Positions 7,866 to 15,641 of a DNA stretch of 28,459 nucleotides are shown one piece after another; the stretch's first letter is position 1, and each line of letters begins with the position of its first letter. The notes below the pieces were generated by a model. It saw only the letters and a program-made list of their open reading frames with translations. It ran no database searches and had not been told where the DNA came from. The translations under genes and the position numbers were made by a program. The DNA comes from an uncultured Bacillota bacterium (lineage in GTDB: Bacteria > Bacillota > Clostridia > Peptostreptococcales > Anaerovoracaceae): contig CAMNNG010000003.1 in the NCBI GenBank assembly GCA_946545145.1, positions 1 through 28,459 of the forward strand, given 5' to 3'.

Positions 7866-8956
7866 AAGTAATAATGACCGGCGGCGGAACAGGCGGCCAT
7901 ATCTATCCCGCGATCGCTATTGCTGACAAGATCATGGAGAGGACCCATGACAGCGAGATACTTTTCGTCGGAACGACGCACGGACTTGAAAAAGACCTTG
8001 TGCCGAAGGCGGGTTATCCTATAAAATTCGTAACGGTCAGAGGCATAGACAGAAAGCATCCTCTGAACAACATCAAGGTTTTCAGGGACTACAATAAAGG
8101 AAAGAGAGAAGCGAAGAAGATCATCGAAGAGTTCGGACCCGACATCGTCATCGGAACGGGCGGATACGCCTCGGGACCGGTGGTGAAGGTCGCATCGTCG
8201 ATGGGCATACCGTGCTACATCCACGAGCAGAACGCCTTCCCGGGGATCACGAACAAGATGCTTGAAAAGAGCGTCAAGAAGGTCTTCCTCGGATTCGCCG
8301 AGGGCGGCGAATACTTCAAGCAGCCGAGAAAGCACATCGTCACCGGAAATCCGGTCAGGGCGGAGTTCTTCACGGCTGACAGGCAGAAGTCGAGAGAAAA
8401 GCTCGGCCTTGAGGACGGACAGTTCATGCTCCTCGCATTCGGCGGCAGCCAGGGAGCGGGCCGTATCAACAAGGCCATGCTGGATATAATCAAGAGCTAC
8501 AACGGTATCGATGAAGTGCAGCTGTACTTCGCGACCGGAAGAGCTTACTACGAGCCGATCATGACTGAGCTCGAGGACAACGAGATCGTCCTCAAGGACA
8601 ACGTCCATCTGCTCGAGTACATACAGGACATGCAGGACTACCTGTCGGCGGCCGACCTCGTAATCTCGAGGAGCGGCGCGCTGTCGGTATCCGAGATAGC
8701 AGTATGCGGCGTTCCGTCGATACTGATACCGTCGCCGAACGTCACGGGAGATCACCAGACGTTCAACGCGAGGACGATATCGGACAAGGGAGGAGCCGTC
8801 CTTCTGAAGGAAGACGACCTTTCCGGAAAGACGCTGTTTGCCGAGATCGAAAAGCTCAGGAACGATCCCGCCCTCCTTGCCGAGATGGCGGAGAAGACAC
8901 TGCGCTGCGCTCCGACGGACGCATCCGATATTATTTACTACGGACTTATAACCTAG
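7862..8956 (+). CDS. murG: MurG, lipid II-forming GlcNAc transferase
   Basis: MurG is a peripheral membrane GT28 glycosyltransferase that adds GlcNAc from UDP-GlcNAc to lipid I, giving lipid II. The 364-residue protein opens with the glycine-rich loop GGGTGGH (7-13). It also has the second family loop GGSQGAGRINKAM in the middle and the nucleotide-sugar site SRSGALSVSEIAVCGVPS followed by PSPNVTGDHQTFNA, as in other MurG proteins. It overlaps ftsW by four bases (ATGA), so the two are almost certainly co-translated. murC and murB, frequent neighbours in other bacteria, do not follow it; divIB starts only 13 bases later. Confidence 0.97.
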   Translation: MKVIMTGGGTGGHIYPAIAIADKIMERTHDSEILFVGTTHGLEKDLVPKAGYPIKFVTVRGIDRKHPLNNIKVFRDYNKGKREAKKIIEEFGPDIVIGTGGYASGPVVKVASSMGIPCYIHEQNAFPGITNKMLEKSVKKVFLGFAEGGEYFKQPRKHIVTGNPVRAEFFTADRQKSREKLGLEDGQFMLLAFGGSQGAGRINKAMLDIIKSYNGIDEVQLYFATGRAYYEPIMTELEDNEIVLKDNVHLLEYIQDMQDYLSAADLVISRSGALSVSEIAVCGVPSILIPSPNVTGDHQTFNARTISDKGGAVLLKEDDLSGKTLFAEIEKLRNDPALLAEMAEKTLRCAPTDASDIIYYGLIT

Positions 8957-8969
8957 AACACCATAACAA

Positions 8970-10409
8970 ATGGACGAAAACGAAAAGATCACGGAAGAGA
9001 TCGAAGCTGCGGAAGCGGAAGAGATCGAAACTGAAGATGCCATAACTGAAAACGAAAATGAAATCCTGCCCGGTGAAGACGGAGAACCCGCCGCAGCGGA
9101 GCAGGATCTTTCGGCGTCTGATCTTTCCTATCTTTTCGAGCCCGAAGAAGAGAGCGGCGAGTGGCTCGATGCGGTGATCGAAGAAGCATCAGCCGAAGGC
9201 GGTCTTCCCGAAGGCATAAGCGCAGCCGGAGAAGCCGGCGGATATGAGGCGGATGGAGATGCTGCTGATGCCGGCGAGGCCGGAGAGGCAGTAAGCGAAT
9301 ACTCTGCTGATGCTGAGGGCGGCGAAGGCGCAGGCGATGAAGATGCTGCCGGTGAAGGCGCCGAAGAGGCGGAGGCCGGAGGCGATGCTGCAGATGATGC
9401 AGATGCCGGTGATGCCGGTGCTGACGATGCCGGTGCAGACGGTGCCGCTGAAGACGGTGCTGATGCTGTAGGCGGAGGCGCGGCAGGTGAAAACGCAGAA
9501 GACTTCAGCGAAGAAGGCGATGAGGATGATGAGTGGCGTGAAGCTACTGTCAGCACTCAGAACTTCTACGAGATGTACGGCGCCGAGATACAGGCATATC
9601 TTTCCGGTCACACGGATGAAGATCCGATAGAAGAGTACGAGGAGATAGAGGAAGAGCAGGCTGAAGAAGAAGGCCTGATCCCGAAGAAGAAAAAGAAGAG
9701 AAAGAAAAAGCACTATCTCATACGCTTCCTCGTCATAGTCGGCGTGATAGTCGCAGCCGTAGCGTTCATGATGTCTTCGTACTTTGATATAAAGCAGGTC
9801 GACGTTGAGGGAACGAAGACTCTCAAGAAGAGTCAGATCGTGAAGATGAGCGGCATCGAGACCGGAACTAACATATTCAAACTGCACAAGAAGGACGTTG
9901 AGCAGAGGCTTCTCGAAAGCTCATACATCGCTCACGTTGAAATAAAGCGCGACTACCCCGGAACGGTCAGGATAACTGTCCTTGAAAGAAGAGAGTCCGC
10001 GGCCGTCAAATATGGAACGGAGTACCTCATAATCGACCCGGACGGATATGTTCTCCGCAAGGTAAAGAAGCTTCCGAAGAGGACTCTGCTCTCCGACATG
10101 AAGATCAGGGAGATCGAGATAGGAAAGAAGCTCGAAGTCACGGATGAAGAGAAGTTCGAGCAGGCCCTCGCGCTGATCAGGGCCATGAGAGAGTCGAACA
10201 TGTACTTCAAGAAGATAGAGTTCGGAAAGACGAAGGTGAAGGCTTTCATATACGACAAACTCGTCTGCGTAGGAACTTACGACGACCTTCTGAAGAACAT
10301 AGAAAACGGCAATCTCTCGCAGGTGGCCAGAGACCTCTATTCAAAGAAGATAAAGAAGGGTACGGTCAGGATCGACGGCGGCAAATACATATCGTACGAC
10401 CCGAACTGA
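8970..10409 (+). CDS. ftsQ: DivIB/FtsQ-type division protein with a long acidic N-terminal tail
   Basis: DivIB/FtsQ scaffolds the septal synthase by binding FtsL and DivIC outside the membrane. The protein has 479 residues, well above the usual 250-350. Residues 1-235 are a hydrophilic, strongly acidic tail, and 81-190 are almost only Ala, Asp, Glu and Gly. A lysine/arginine cluster follows (239-247, KKKKKRKKK), then one membrane span (249-270), a POTRA domain beginning FDIKQVDVEGTKTLKKSQI (272 onwards) and a beta-domain with YLIIDPDGYVLRKV. The POTRA-beta part is typical. The acidic tail would face the cytoplasm. No Shine-Dalgarno sequence is evident before the ATG at 8970, although MDENEKI is a plausible start; a shorter product from an internal start cannot be excluded. 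Confidence 0.88.
   Translation: MDENEKITEEIEAAEAEEIETEDAITENENEILPGEDGEPAAAEQDLSASDLSYLFEPEEESGEWLDAVIEEASAEGGLPEGISAAGEAGGYEADGDAADAGEAGEAVSEYSADAEGGEGAGDEDAAGEGAEEAEAGGDAADDADAGDAGADDAGADGAAEDGADAVGGGAAGENAEDFSEEGDEDDEWREATVSTQNFYEMYGAEIQAYLSGHTDEDPIEEYEEIEEEQAEEEGLIPKKKKKRKKKHYLIRFLVIVGVIVAAVAFMMSSYFDIKQVDVEGTKTLKKSQIVKMSGIETGTNIFKLHKKDVEQRLLESSYIAHVEIKRDYPGTVRITVLERRESAAVKYGTEYLIIDPDGYVLRKVKKLPKRTLLSDMKIREIEIGKKLEVTDEEKFEQALALIRAMRESNMYFKKIEFGKTKVKAFIYDKLVCVGTYDDLLKNIENGNLSQVARDLYSKKIKKGTVRIDGGKYISYDPN
9210..9540 (+). repeat. Low-complexity Ala/Asp/Glu/Gly-coding tract in divIB
   Basis: This in-frame tract is built from degenerate GCN/GAN/GGN codons. It contains GATGCCGGT three times exactly (9402-9410, 9411-9419, 9426-9434) and many near copies. 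It encodes the acidic part of the DivIB tail. Its periodic, nearly stop-free codons also produce long spurious ORFs on the opposite strand. Such a tract can expand or contract by slippage. Confidence 0.75.
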
Positions 10410-10462
10410 CAAATTGAAAAAAACTCTCTGAATATTAATCGAGATACATAAATAAACATAAG

Positions 10463-10488
10463 AAAAGTCCGCGCAGGCGGGCTTTTTT
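10463..10488 (+). terminator. Intrinsic terminator ending the dcw cluster
   Basis: AAAAGTCCGC (10463-10472) pairs with GCGGGCTTTT (10477-10486) across a GCAG loop, with one G-U pair, and runs into a stretch of six T (10483-10488). It lies 54 bases after the divIB stop and isolates the downstream transporter operon. Confidence 0.9.
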
Positions 10489-10529
10489 GATATGCCTAAA
10501 ACGTTGGAATCTCAACACGCACGGCTCGG

Positions 10530-10549
10530 GCCAAAGTGGTTGGCACTTT
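10530..10549. promoter_or_regulatory. Two nested inverted repeats, candidate operator of the transporter operon
   Basis: GCCAA (10530-10534) and TTGGC (10540-10544) form one perfect inverted repeat. The overlapping AAAGTG (10533-10538) and CACTTT (10544-10549) form another. The site touches the predicted -35 element of the transporter promoter, the usual place for a repressor. No regulator gene lies nearby, so the binding protein is unknown. Confidence 0.45.
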
Positions 10550-10575
10550 ACTTCTATGCGAATAAGGTATAAAAT
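10547..10575 (+). promoter_or_regulatory. Predicted sigma-A promoter of the transporter operon
   Basis: The -35-like TTTACT (10547-10552) is separated by 17 bases from the -10-like TAAAAT (10570-10575). An overlapping TATAAA begins at 10568. The promoter lies between the dcw terminator and the TTG start at 10633, where one is required. Confidence 0.5.
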
Positions 10576-10632
10576 GTCAAAGACTTTTGTATCGTTATTG
10601 TTAAGGTTGATCTGAGAAAGGGGGGTTCCACG

Positions 10633-11835
10633 TTGATTCGTTTTGAGAACGTAACCAAACGGTTCGGAAACAAGACAGTGCTAGATGATATCAGTCTGGA
10701 TATCAGAGACAATGAGCTTACTGTACTCATCGGACCGAGCGGCTGCGGAAAAACAACGACGCTGAAGATGATGAACAGACTGATCTCTCCGACCAGCGGC
10801 AAGATCACGATCGATGACATCGACGTCGAGGCTATAGACAAGATCGAGCTTCGCCGGAAGATGGGATATGTCATACAGCAGGGCGGTCTTTTCCCTCACA
10901 TGACTATCAGAGAGAACATCGAGATAATCGAAAAGCTGGAAAAGAAAGATCCTCAGCAAATCATCGACAACACTCAGAAACTTATGGCAATGGTCGACCT
11001 GGATCCTGACGAATACCTGGATAGTTACCCGACGGAGCTGTCGGGCGGTCAGAGGCAGAGGATCGGAGTGATCCGCGCCCTGGCCAATGATCCGAAGATC
11101 ATATTGATGGACGAGCCGTTCTCGGCTCTTGACCCGATCACGAGGAACAATCTGCAGGAAGAGTTCATAAAGCTGCAGAAAAAAGTCGACAAGACCATCG
11201 TATTCGTCACGCACGATATGGACGAGGCCATCAGGGTCGCCGACCGTATCTGCATCATGAAGGACGGCCACATCGTCCAGTTTGACACGCCGGAAGAACT
11301 GCTTAGAAATCCGGTCAACGCGTTCGTCGAGAACTTCGTCGGCGCGAACAGGATCTGGGACTCACCGGAGTACATCAAAGTAGAAGATTTTATGATCAGA
11401 AACCCGATAACATGCCCGCCTGACATGAGCAAGACCAAGTGTCTGCAGCTCATGGCGTCAAAGCATGTCGATAGCCTCATGGTTACGAACAGCGACGGCA
11501 AACTCACAGGCATCATCGGAAGAAAGCAGCTTTACTGGACTGCTGATCCTATGGCAAAGGCCGAAGACATGGCTTATGAAGTCACCTACAAGGCCAAGCC
11601 CGATGACAACATCGTCGACATATTAAGGCTCGTCGATGAAGCGAACATCAACAGCATCCCGGTAGTAGACTGCAGCGGCCGCCTCGTCGGTCTTCTGACG
11701 AACAGCAACCTCGTCGAAACATTGTCGAGGCAGTTCCTCACCGAGGAAGCGCAGGCTGCCGCCGAAGAAGCGGAGGCTGCAGCAGCAGCGCAGGCCGCCG
11801 CAATTACTGAAGCAGAGGAGGTGGCATCCGCATGA
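10633..11835 (+). CDS. opuCA: OpuCA-type ABC transporter ATPase with CBS domains
   Basis: This 400-residue ATPase powers uptake of a quaternary-amine type solute. Walker A is GPSGCGKTT (34-42), the signature LSGGQRQR lies near 136 and Walker B ILMDEPFSALD near 156. Two CBS domains follow (about 250-300 and 316-370); in this family they sense ionic strength or nucleotides. The C-terminus is an unusual Ala/Glu-rich tail. Translation starts at TTG 10633, supported by the strong purine-rich site AAAGGGGGG (10617-10625) and by the protein opening with MIRFENVTKRFG. The gene overlaps the permease gene by ATGA. Glycine betaine, carnitine and choline are the classical substrates. The related EgtU/EgtV systems carry ergothioneine, so the substrate is open. 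Confidence 0.9.
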   Translation: MIRFENVTKRFGNKTVLDDISLDIRDNELTVLIGPSGCGKTTTLKMMNRLISPTSGKITIDDIDVEAIDKIELRRKMGYVIQQGGLFPHMTIRENIEIIEKLEKKDPQQIIDNTQKLMAMVDLDPDEYLDSYPTELSGGQRQRIGVIRALANDPKIILMDEPFSALDPITRNNLQEEFIKLQKKVDKTIVFVTHDMDEAIRVADRICIMKDGHIVQFDTPEELLRNPVNAFVENFVGANRIWDSPEYIKVEDFMIRNPITCPPDMSKTKCLQLMASKHVDSLMVTNSDGKLTGIIGRKQLYWTADPMAKAEDMAYEVTYKAKPDDNIVDILRLVDEANINSIPVVDCSGRLVGLLTNSNLVETLSRQFLTEEAQAAAEEAEAAAAAQAAAITEAEEVASA

Positions 11836-13412
11836 CAGCTCTTCTGAAATACATGGCTGACAACAGCGCGCAGCTGATAGATCTTCTGCTCGAGCATATC
11901 GAGCTGACTTTCGTCGCCGTCGGTATAGCTATCCTCGTCGGCGTGCCGCTCGGAATCCTCATCAGCTACGTGAAGCAGCTTTCCAAACCAATAGTCGGAG
12001 TGGCGAACGTCATCCAGGCGGTCCCGAGCATGGCTATGCTCGGTCTTGCGATACCGCTCCTGGGCATAGGCGTACTGCCGGCGATATTCATGGTAACGCT
12101 GTATTCGCTTCTTCCGATAATCAAGAACACATACACAGGCATCGCCAGCATCGACCCCGAGATGGTCGAGGCGGCGAAGGGCATTGGTCTGACGCGCGGA
12201 CAGATACTGGCCAAGGTCAAGATACCGATGGCTCTTCCTGTCATAATGGCGGGCGTGAGGATATCGGCTGTTACAGCTGTAGGACTGATGACGATGGCCG
12301 CCTTCATCGGAGCCGGCGGTCTTGGATACATGGTATTCTCCGGCATCAGGACGGCTAACAATCTGCAGATACTCGCAGGCGCTATACCGGCATGCATACT
12401 CGCCCTCATTGTCGACTTCCTCATGGGAGTAGTCGAGAGGCTCGTTACGCCGATCAGCCTGCAGTCCACATACATGTCGGCGAAGGAAAAGGCGAAGAGG
12501 GGAAGAAGACGCCAGAAGCTGGTGCTTGCTTTCGCATCTGTCCTCCTCGTCGTTCTGATGGGAAACTCCGTCGTAGCAAGCATGGGCGGAGAAAGCGAGA
12601 ACAAGCACATCACGATAGGCGGCATGGACTTCACGGAGCAGTTCACTCTGGTCTATCTGTACAAGGACTACATCGAACATGAGACGGACATCAAGGTCAC
12701 GCCGGAGACGAACCTCGGCGGATCGCAGGTGTGCCGAGGAGCTCTCAAGAAAGGTGAGATAGACATGTTCGTAGACTACACCGGAACGATATACGTAGAG
12801 GTGCTGCAGAACGAACCGAACCCGGATATGCAGGAAGTATACGAGGTCTGCAAGGACGAAATGTACAAGCAGAACAAGTTCATCCTCCTCAACCAGACGG
12901 GATTCAACAACACATATACTCTGGCTACTACGAAGGAGATATCGGACAAGTACAAGCTTACCAAGCTGTCCGATCTCAAACGCGTCGGAAGCCAGCTCGT
13001 ATCCGGAACGACGCTCCAGTTCCTGAACCGTCAGGACTGCATGGGCGGACTGACCGACAACTACGGCATCACGTTCAAGGACAGCAAGGGCCTCGACGGA
13101 ACGCCGAGATACACGGCTCTCGAGAACGGCGAAGTCGACATCATCGACGCATTCGGAACGGATGGACTCCTCAAGAAGTTCGACCTCGTAGTGCTCAAAG
13201 ACGACCTCAACTTCTTCGCTCCGTACTACGGAGTGCCGGTCTTCAGAGAAGAGGTGCTGAAAAAGTATCCTGAACTCGAGAGCGTGTGCAACAAACTTTC
13301 GAGCGTGCTCAACGATGAGATCATGATGGAGCTCAACTACAGAGTCGATGAGAAGGGCGAAGAACCCGAAGATGTCGCCAGAGATTTCCTCGAGTCCGAA
13401 GGTCTGATCTAG
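11832..13412 (+). CDS. Fused permease and substrate-binding protein of an OpuC/EgtU-type transporter
   Basis: The 526-residue protein joins two parts that are separate in B. subtilis OpuC. Residues 1-210 are a BPD-type permease with about five to six membrane segments and the EAA loop EAAKGIGLTRGQILAKV (113-129), which contacts the ATPase. A basic linker (221-229) and one further span (about 230-250) lead to an extracytoplasmic binding domain (258-526). That domain has the family features GGMDFTEQF, DMFVDYTGT, GFNNTYTLA and DAFGTDG. Fusion tethers the receptor to the channel. The start ATG 11832 overlaps the ATPase stop and is preceded by GAGGAGGT. Ligand identity (betaine, choline, carnitine or ergothioneine) cannot be settled by reading; the cavity residues would decide. 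Confidence 0.9.
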   Translation: MTALLKYMADNSAQLIDLLLEHIELTFVAVGIAILVGVPLGILISYVKQLSKPIVGVANVIQAVPSMAMLGLAIPLLGIGVLPAIFMVTLYSLLPIIKNTYTGIASIDPEMVEAAKGIGLTRGQILAKVKIPMALPVIMAGVRISAVTAVGLMTMAAFIGAGGLGYMVFSGIRTANNLQILAGAIPACILALIVDFLMGVVERLVTPISLQSTYMSAKEKAKRGRRRQKLVLAFASVLLVVLMGNSVVASMGGESENKHITIGGMDFTEQFTLVYLYKDYIEHETDIKVTPETNLGGSQVCRGALKKGEIDMFVDYTGTIYVEVLQNEPNPDMQEVYEVCKDEMYKQNKFILLNQTGFNNTYTLATTKEISDKYKLTKLSDLKRVGSQLVSGTTLQFLNRQDCMGGLTDNYGITFKDSKGLDGTPRYTALENGEVDIIDAFGTDGLLKKFDLVVLKDDLNFFAPYYGVPVFREEVLKKYPELESVCNKLSSVLNDEIMMELNYRVDEKGEEPEDVARDFLESEGLI

Positions 13413-13478
13413 AAAGTGAAAACTGTGTGAAGACGGACCCTGAATATCGCTTGAAAAATAAAGGAAAACGGCAAAAAA

Positions 13479-13505
13479 GGCACCCAATTAGTGGGTGTCT
13501 TTTTA
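13479..13505 (+). terminator. Intrinsic terminator of the transporter operon
   Basis: GGCACCCA (13479-13486) pairs with TGGGTGTC (13492-13499) around an ATTAG loop. Five T follow, and six A precede the stem, so the stem can extend and may work in both directions. Its 3' edge abuts the ftsZ promoter. Confidence 0.88.
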
Positions 13506-13514
13506 TTTTATTTA

Positions 13515-13523
13515 TGCTATAAT
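13515..13523 (+). promoter_or_regulatory. ftsZ: Extended -10 promoter of ftsZ
   Basis: TGCTATAAT (13515-13523) is a perfect extended -10 element. The position for a -35 box (about 13495-13500) falls in the 3' arm of the upstream terminator and matches poorly, consistent with reliance on the TGn extension. It lies 45 bases before the ftsZ ATG. Confidence 0.7.
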
Positions 13524-13567
13524 GTCTCATGGTATGAAATAAAATAACCAATGGAGGAATTGGATCA

Positions 13568-14746
13568 ATGCTGCAGTTTGAACAAATCGAAGAACAAAAC
13601 GCAAATATAATCGTCATCGGCGTCGGCGGAGGCGGATGCAACGCCGTCAACAGGATGATCGATGAGAACCCGAAGGGGGTAACATTCGTAGCGGTCAACA
13701 CCGACGCGCAGGCGCTTATCCAGTGCAAGGCCGAGAACAAACTCCAGATCGGAGAAAAACTGACTAAGGGTCTTGGCGCAGGCGGCAATCCTGAGATCGG
13801 TCAGAAGTCCGCTGAAGAAAGCATGGAAGAGATCTCGAAGCACATCCAGGGCGCTGAGATGGTATTCATAACAGCCGGCATGGGCGGCGGAACAGGTACA
13901 GGAGCCGCTCCGATCATAGCCAAGGCTGCAAAGGAAAAAGGCATCCTCACAGTAGGTGTAGTTACAAAGCCTTTCTCCTTCGAAGGAAGAAAGCGTGCAG
14001 AGCATGCTGAGCTCGGTATCAAGTACCTCAAGAAGTTCGTCGACTCGATCGTCATCGTACCGAACGACAAGCTTCTGCAGATATCGGATTCGAACACGAC
14101 ATTCGTCGATGCGTTCAAGATGGCCGACGAAGTCCTGAGAAAGGGCGTACAGGGAATCACAGACCTGATCGGACAGACTGCCATGATCAACCTCGACTTC
14201 GCTGATGTCGAGACTGTCATGAGAGACAGAGGCGTTGCCCACATGGGTATCGGATACGGCAAGGGCGAGGACAAGGTCAGCGATGCTGTCAGCTCCGCTG
14301 TCGAGAGCCCGCTGCTCGAGACGACGGTCGCAGGCGCGAAGGCTATCCTCCTCAACATAACAGGCGGCTTCGACATCGGAATGATGGAGATCAACGAAGC
14401 TTCGAACCAGATCCAGAGCGTAGCGGACAAGGATGCCATCATCATCTTCGGTGTGGACATCAGAGAAGACATGCAGGATGAGATGAGCATGACCATAATC
14501 GCTACAGGATTCGAAAACGCTCCGTCCAACTACTCGGGCGCTGTAGAAGAGGAAGAAGAGCCGGCTGAAGAGGCCGCTCCCGAACAGTCCGAAGAGGCGG
14601 CGAAAAATACTATAGCAGACGACATCTTCGGTCAGGACAATGTAACGTCCAGGAATGAAGACCGATTTATGAAGACGCTGGGGAATCTCGAGAATGACAA
14701 GAAGACCTCGACGTCGACGTTTGACATCCCTTCGTTCCTTAAGTAA
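13568..14746 (+). CDS. ftsZ: FtsZ, tubulin-like division GTPase
   Basis: FtsZ polymerises into the cytokinetic ring that recruits the divisome. The 392-residue protein has the glycine-rich N-terminal loop GVGGGGCNAVNRM (18-30) and the tubulin signature GMGGGTGTGAAP (about 104-115). It also has the T7-loop region NLDFADVETVM, where the catalytic aspartates for the neighbouring subunit lie. A Glu/Ala-rich linker (about 320-350) leads to a conserved C-terminal peptide ending FDIPSFLK, the docking site for FtsA/SepF-type partners. GGAGG at 13553-13557 precedes the ATG. A promoter lies directly upstream and a terminator directly downstream, so it is a single-gene unit. No ftsA precedes it, so SepF encoded elsewhere is a plausible membrane anchor. 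Confidence 0.98.
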   Translation: MLQFEQIEEQNANIIVIGVGGGGCNAVNRMIDENPKGVTFVAVNTDAQALIQCKAENKLQIGEKLTKGLGAGGNPEIGQKSAEESMEEISKHIQGAEMVFITAGMGGGTGTGAAPIIAKAAKEKGILTVGVVTKPFSFEGRKRAEHAELGIKYLKKFVDSIVIVPNDKLLQISDSNTTFVDAFKMADEVLRKGVQGITDLIGQTAMINLDFADVETVMRDRGVAHMGIGYGKGEDKVSDAVSSAVESPLLETTVAGAKAILLNITGGFDIGMMEINEASNQIQSVADKDAIIIFGVDIREDMQDEMSMTIIATGFENAPSNYSGAVEEEEEPAEEAAPEQSEEAAKNTIADDIFGQDNVTSRNEDRFMKTLGNLENDKKTSTSTFDIPSFLK

Positions 14747-14767
14747 CGGAGCTGGGAAAGACTATGC

Positions 14768-14795
14768 AGCCGGCGCCACCCGCCGGCTTTTGCTT
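14768..14795 (+). terminator. Intrinsic terminator of ftsZ
   Basis: AGCCGGC (14768-14774) pairs perfectly with GCCGGCT (14782-14788) around a 7-base loop and is followed by TTTTGCTT. The T-run is short, so some read-through into the methyltransferase-pheST run is possible. I find no convincing promoter between this hairpin and the ATG at 14829. Confidence 0.75.
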
Positions 14796-14828
14796 AATAT
14801 ATGACTTTAATAACAAAGGCACATTGAA

Positions 14829-15614
14829 ATGAAACAATTCGAACCGAGAGTATCAAAGATCATATCAAGAGACAACAAACTGTACCGTGACTGCCTCAAG
14901 CTGAGTCAGAAAAAGTATCGCGATGAATTCGGAGCCATGCTCGTCGAGGGAGAGAACCTCGTCAGCGAAGCAGCGGCCTCCGGCAAGGCGATGCTCATCC
15001 TCTACGATGAGAAGGTCAAGCTCCCCGAGGAGTACAGGAATATCCCCAGCGTCGCTGTGAAAACGAGTCTTTTCACAAAGCTGACGGATACAAAAAACGA
15101 TCAGGGGATCGTATGCGTTGTCGAAAGACCGAAAAAGGAAAAGAAACATTTTTTTGGGGTAGCCGGCTCAGCCGGCGCTAACATCCTCATACTGGACAGA
15201 CTTCAGGACCCGGGAAACGCCGGGACGCTCGTTAGAACGGCTGAGGCCGCCGGATACGCCGGCATCATCACCGTCAAGGGAACAGTCGATCTGTTTTCGC
15301 CGAAGGTCGTAAGGGCCGCGGCGGGATCGATCCTGAGAGTGCCGGTCTACGAAGCGGAAGACGCTGATGAAGTCAGAGAGATCACGACCATGATGAGAAA
15401 GCGCCTTGTGGCGACAGTGCCGCAGGGAGGCATCATGCTGAATGAGGCCGATCTCTCAGAGGACGTCTGTCTGATAGTGGGGAACGAAGGAAACGGTATA
15501 TCACAGCAGCTGCTCGCCGCAGCGGACCTGAAGGTAATGATACCGATGAAAGGAGAGGTCGAGTCGCTCAACGCGGCAGTCGCGGCAGCAGTCATCATGT
15601 ACAGATCGATATAA
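14829..15614 (+). CDS. TrmH/SpoU-family RNA 2'-O-methyltransferase (YsgA-like)
   Basis: This 261-residue SPOUT-class enzyme probably 2'-O-methylates a ribose in rRNA or tRNA using S-adenosylmethionine. Residues 1-100 form the SpoU-type substrate-binding domain (KKYRDEFGAMLVEGENLV). A short lysine-rich linker with KKHFFG leads to the trefoil-knot methylase domain. Its three motifs are ILDRLQDPGNAGTLVRTAEA, then CLIVGNEGNGIS, then PMKGEVESLNAAVAAAV. A family member lies directly upstream of pheS in B. subtilis (ysgA), and the same order is seen here. The target nucleotide cannot be inferred. It follows ftsZ's terminator and reads into pheS after 27 bases. Confidence 0.9.
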   Translation: MKQFEPRVSKIISRDNKLYRDCLKLSQKKYRDEFGAMLVEGENLVSEAAASGKAMLILYDEKVKLPEEYRNIPSVAVKTSLFTKLTDTKNDQGIVCVVERPKKEKKHFFGVAGSAGANILILDRLQDPGNAGTLVRTAEAAGYAGIITVKGTVDLFSPKVVRAAAGSILRVPVYEAEDADEVREITTMMRKRLVATVPQGGIMLNEADLSEDVCLIVGNEGNGISQQLLAAADLKVMIPMKGEVESLNAAVAAAVIMYRSI

Positions 15615-15641
15615 ATAGTAAGAAAGGTCAAAGAAAAGGAA

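Noticed and set aside
9189..9887. Minus-strand open frames opposite the divIB acidic tail (e.g. a Ser/Ala/Pro-rich 142-residue frame)
   Set aside because: They arise from the repetitive GCN/GAN/GGN codons of the tail; no ribosome site or domain is seen.
15147..15159. T7-G4 homopolymer run in the TrmH-family gene as a programmed frameshift site
   Set aside because: The zero frame encodes an intact family protein on both sides, so no shift is needed.
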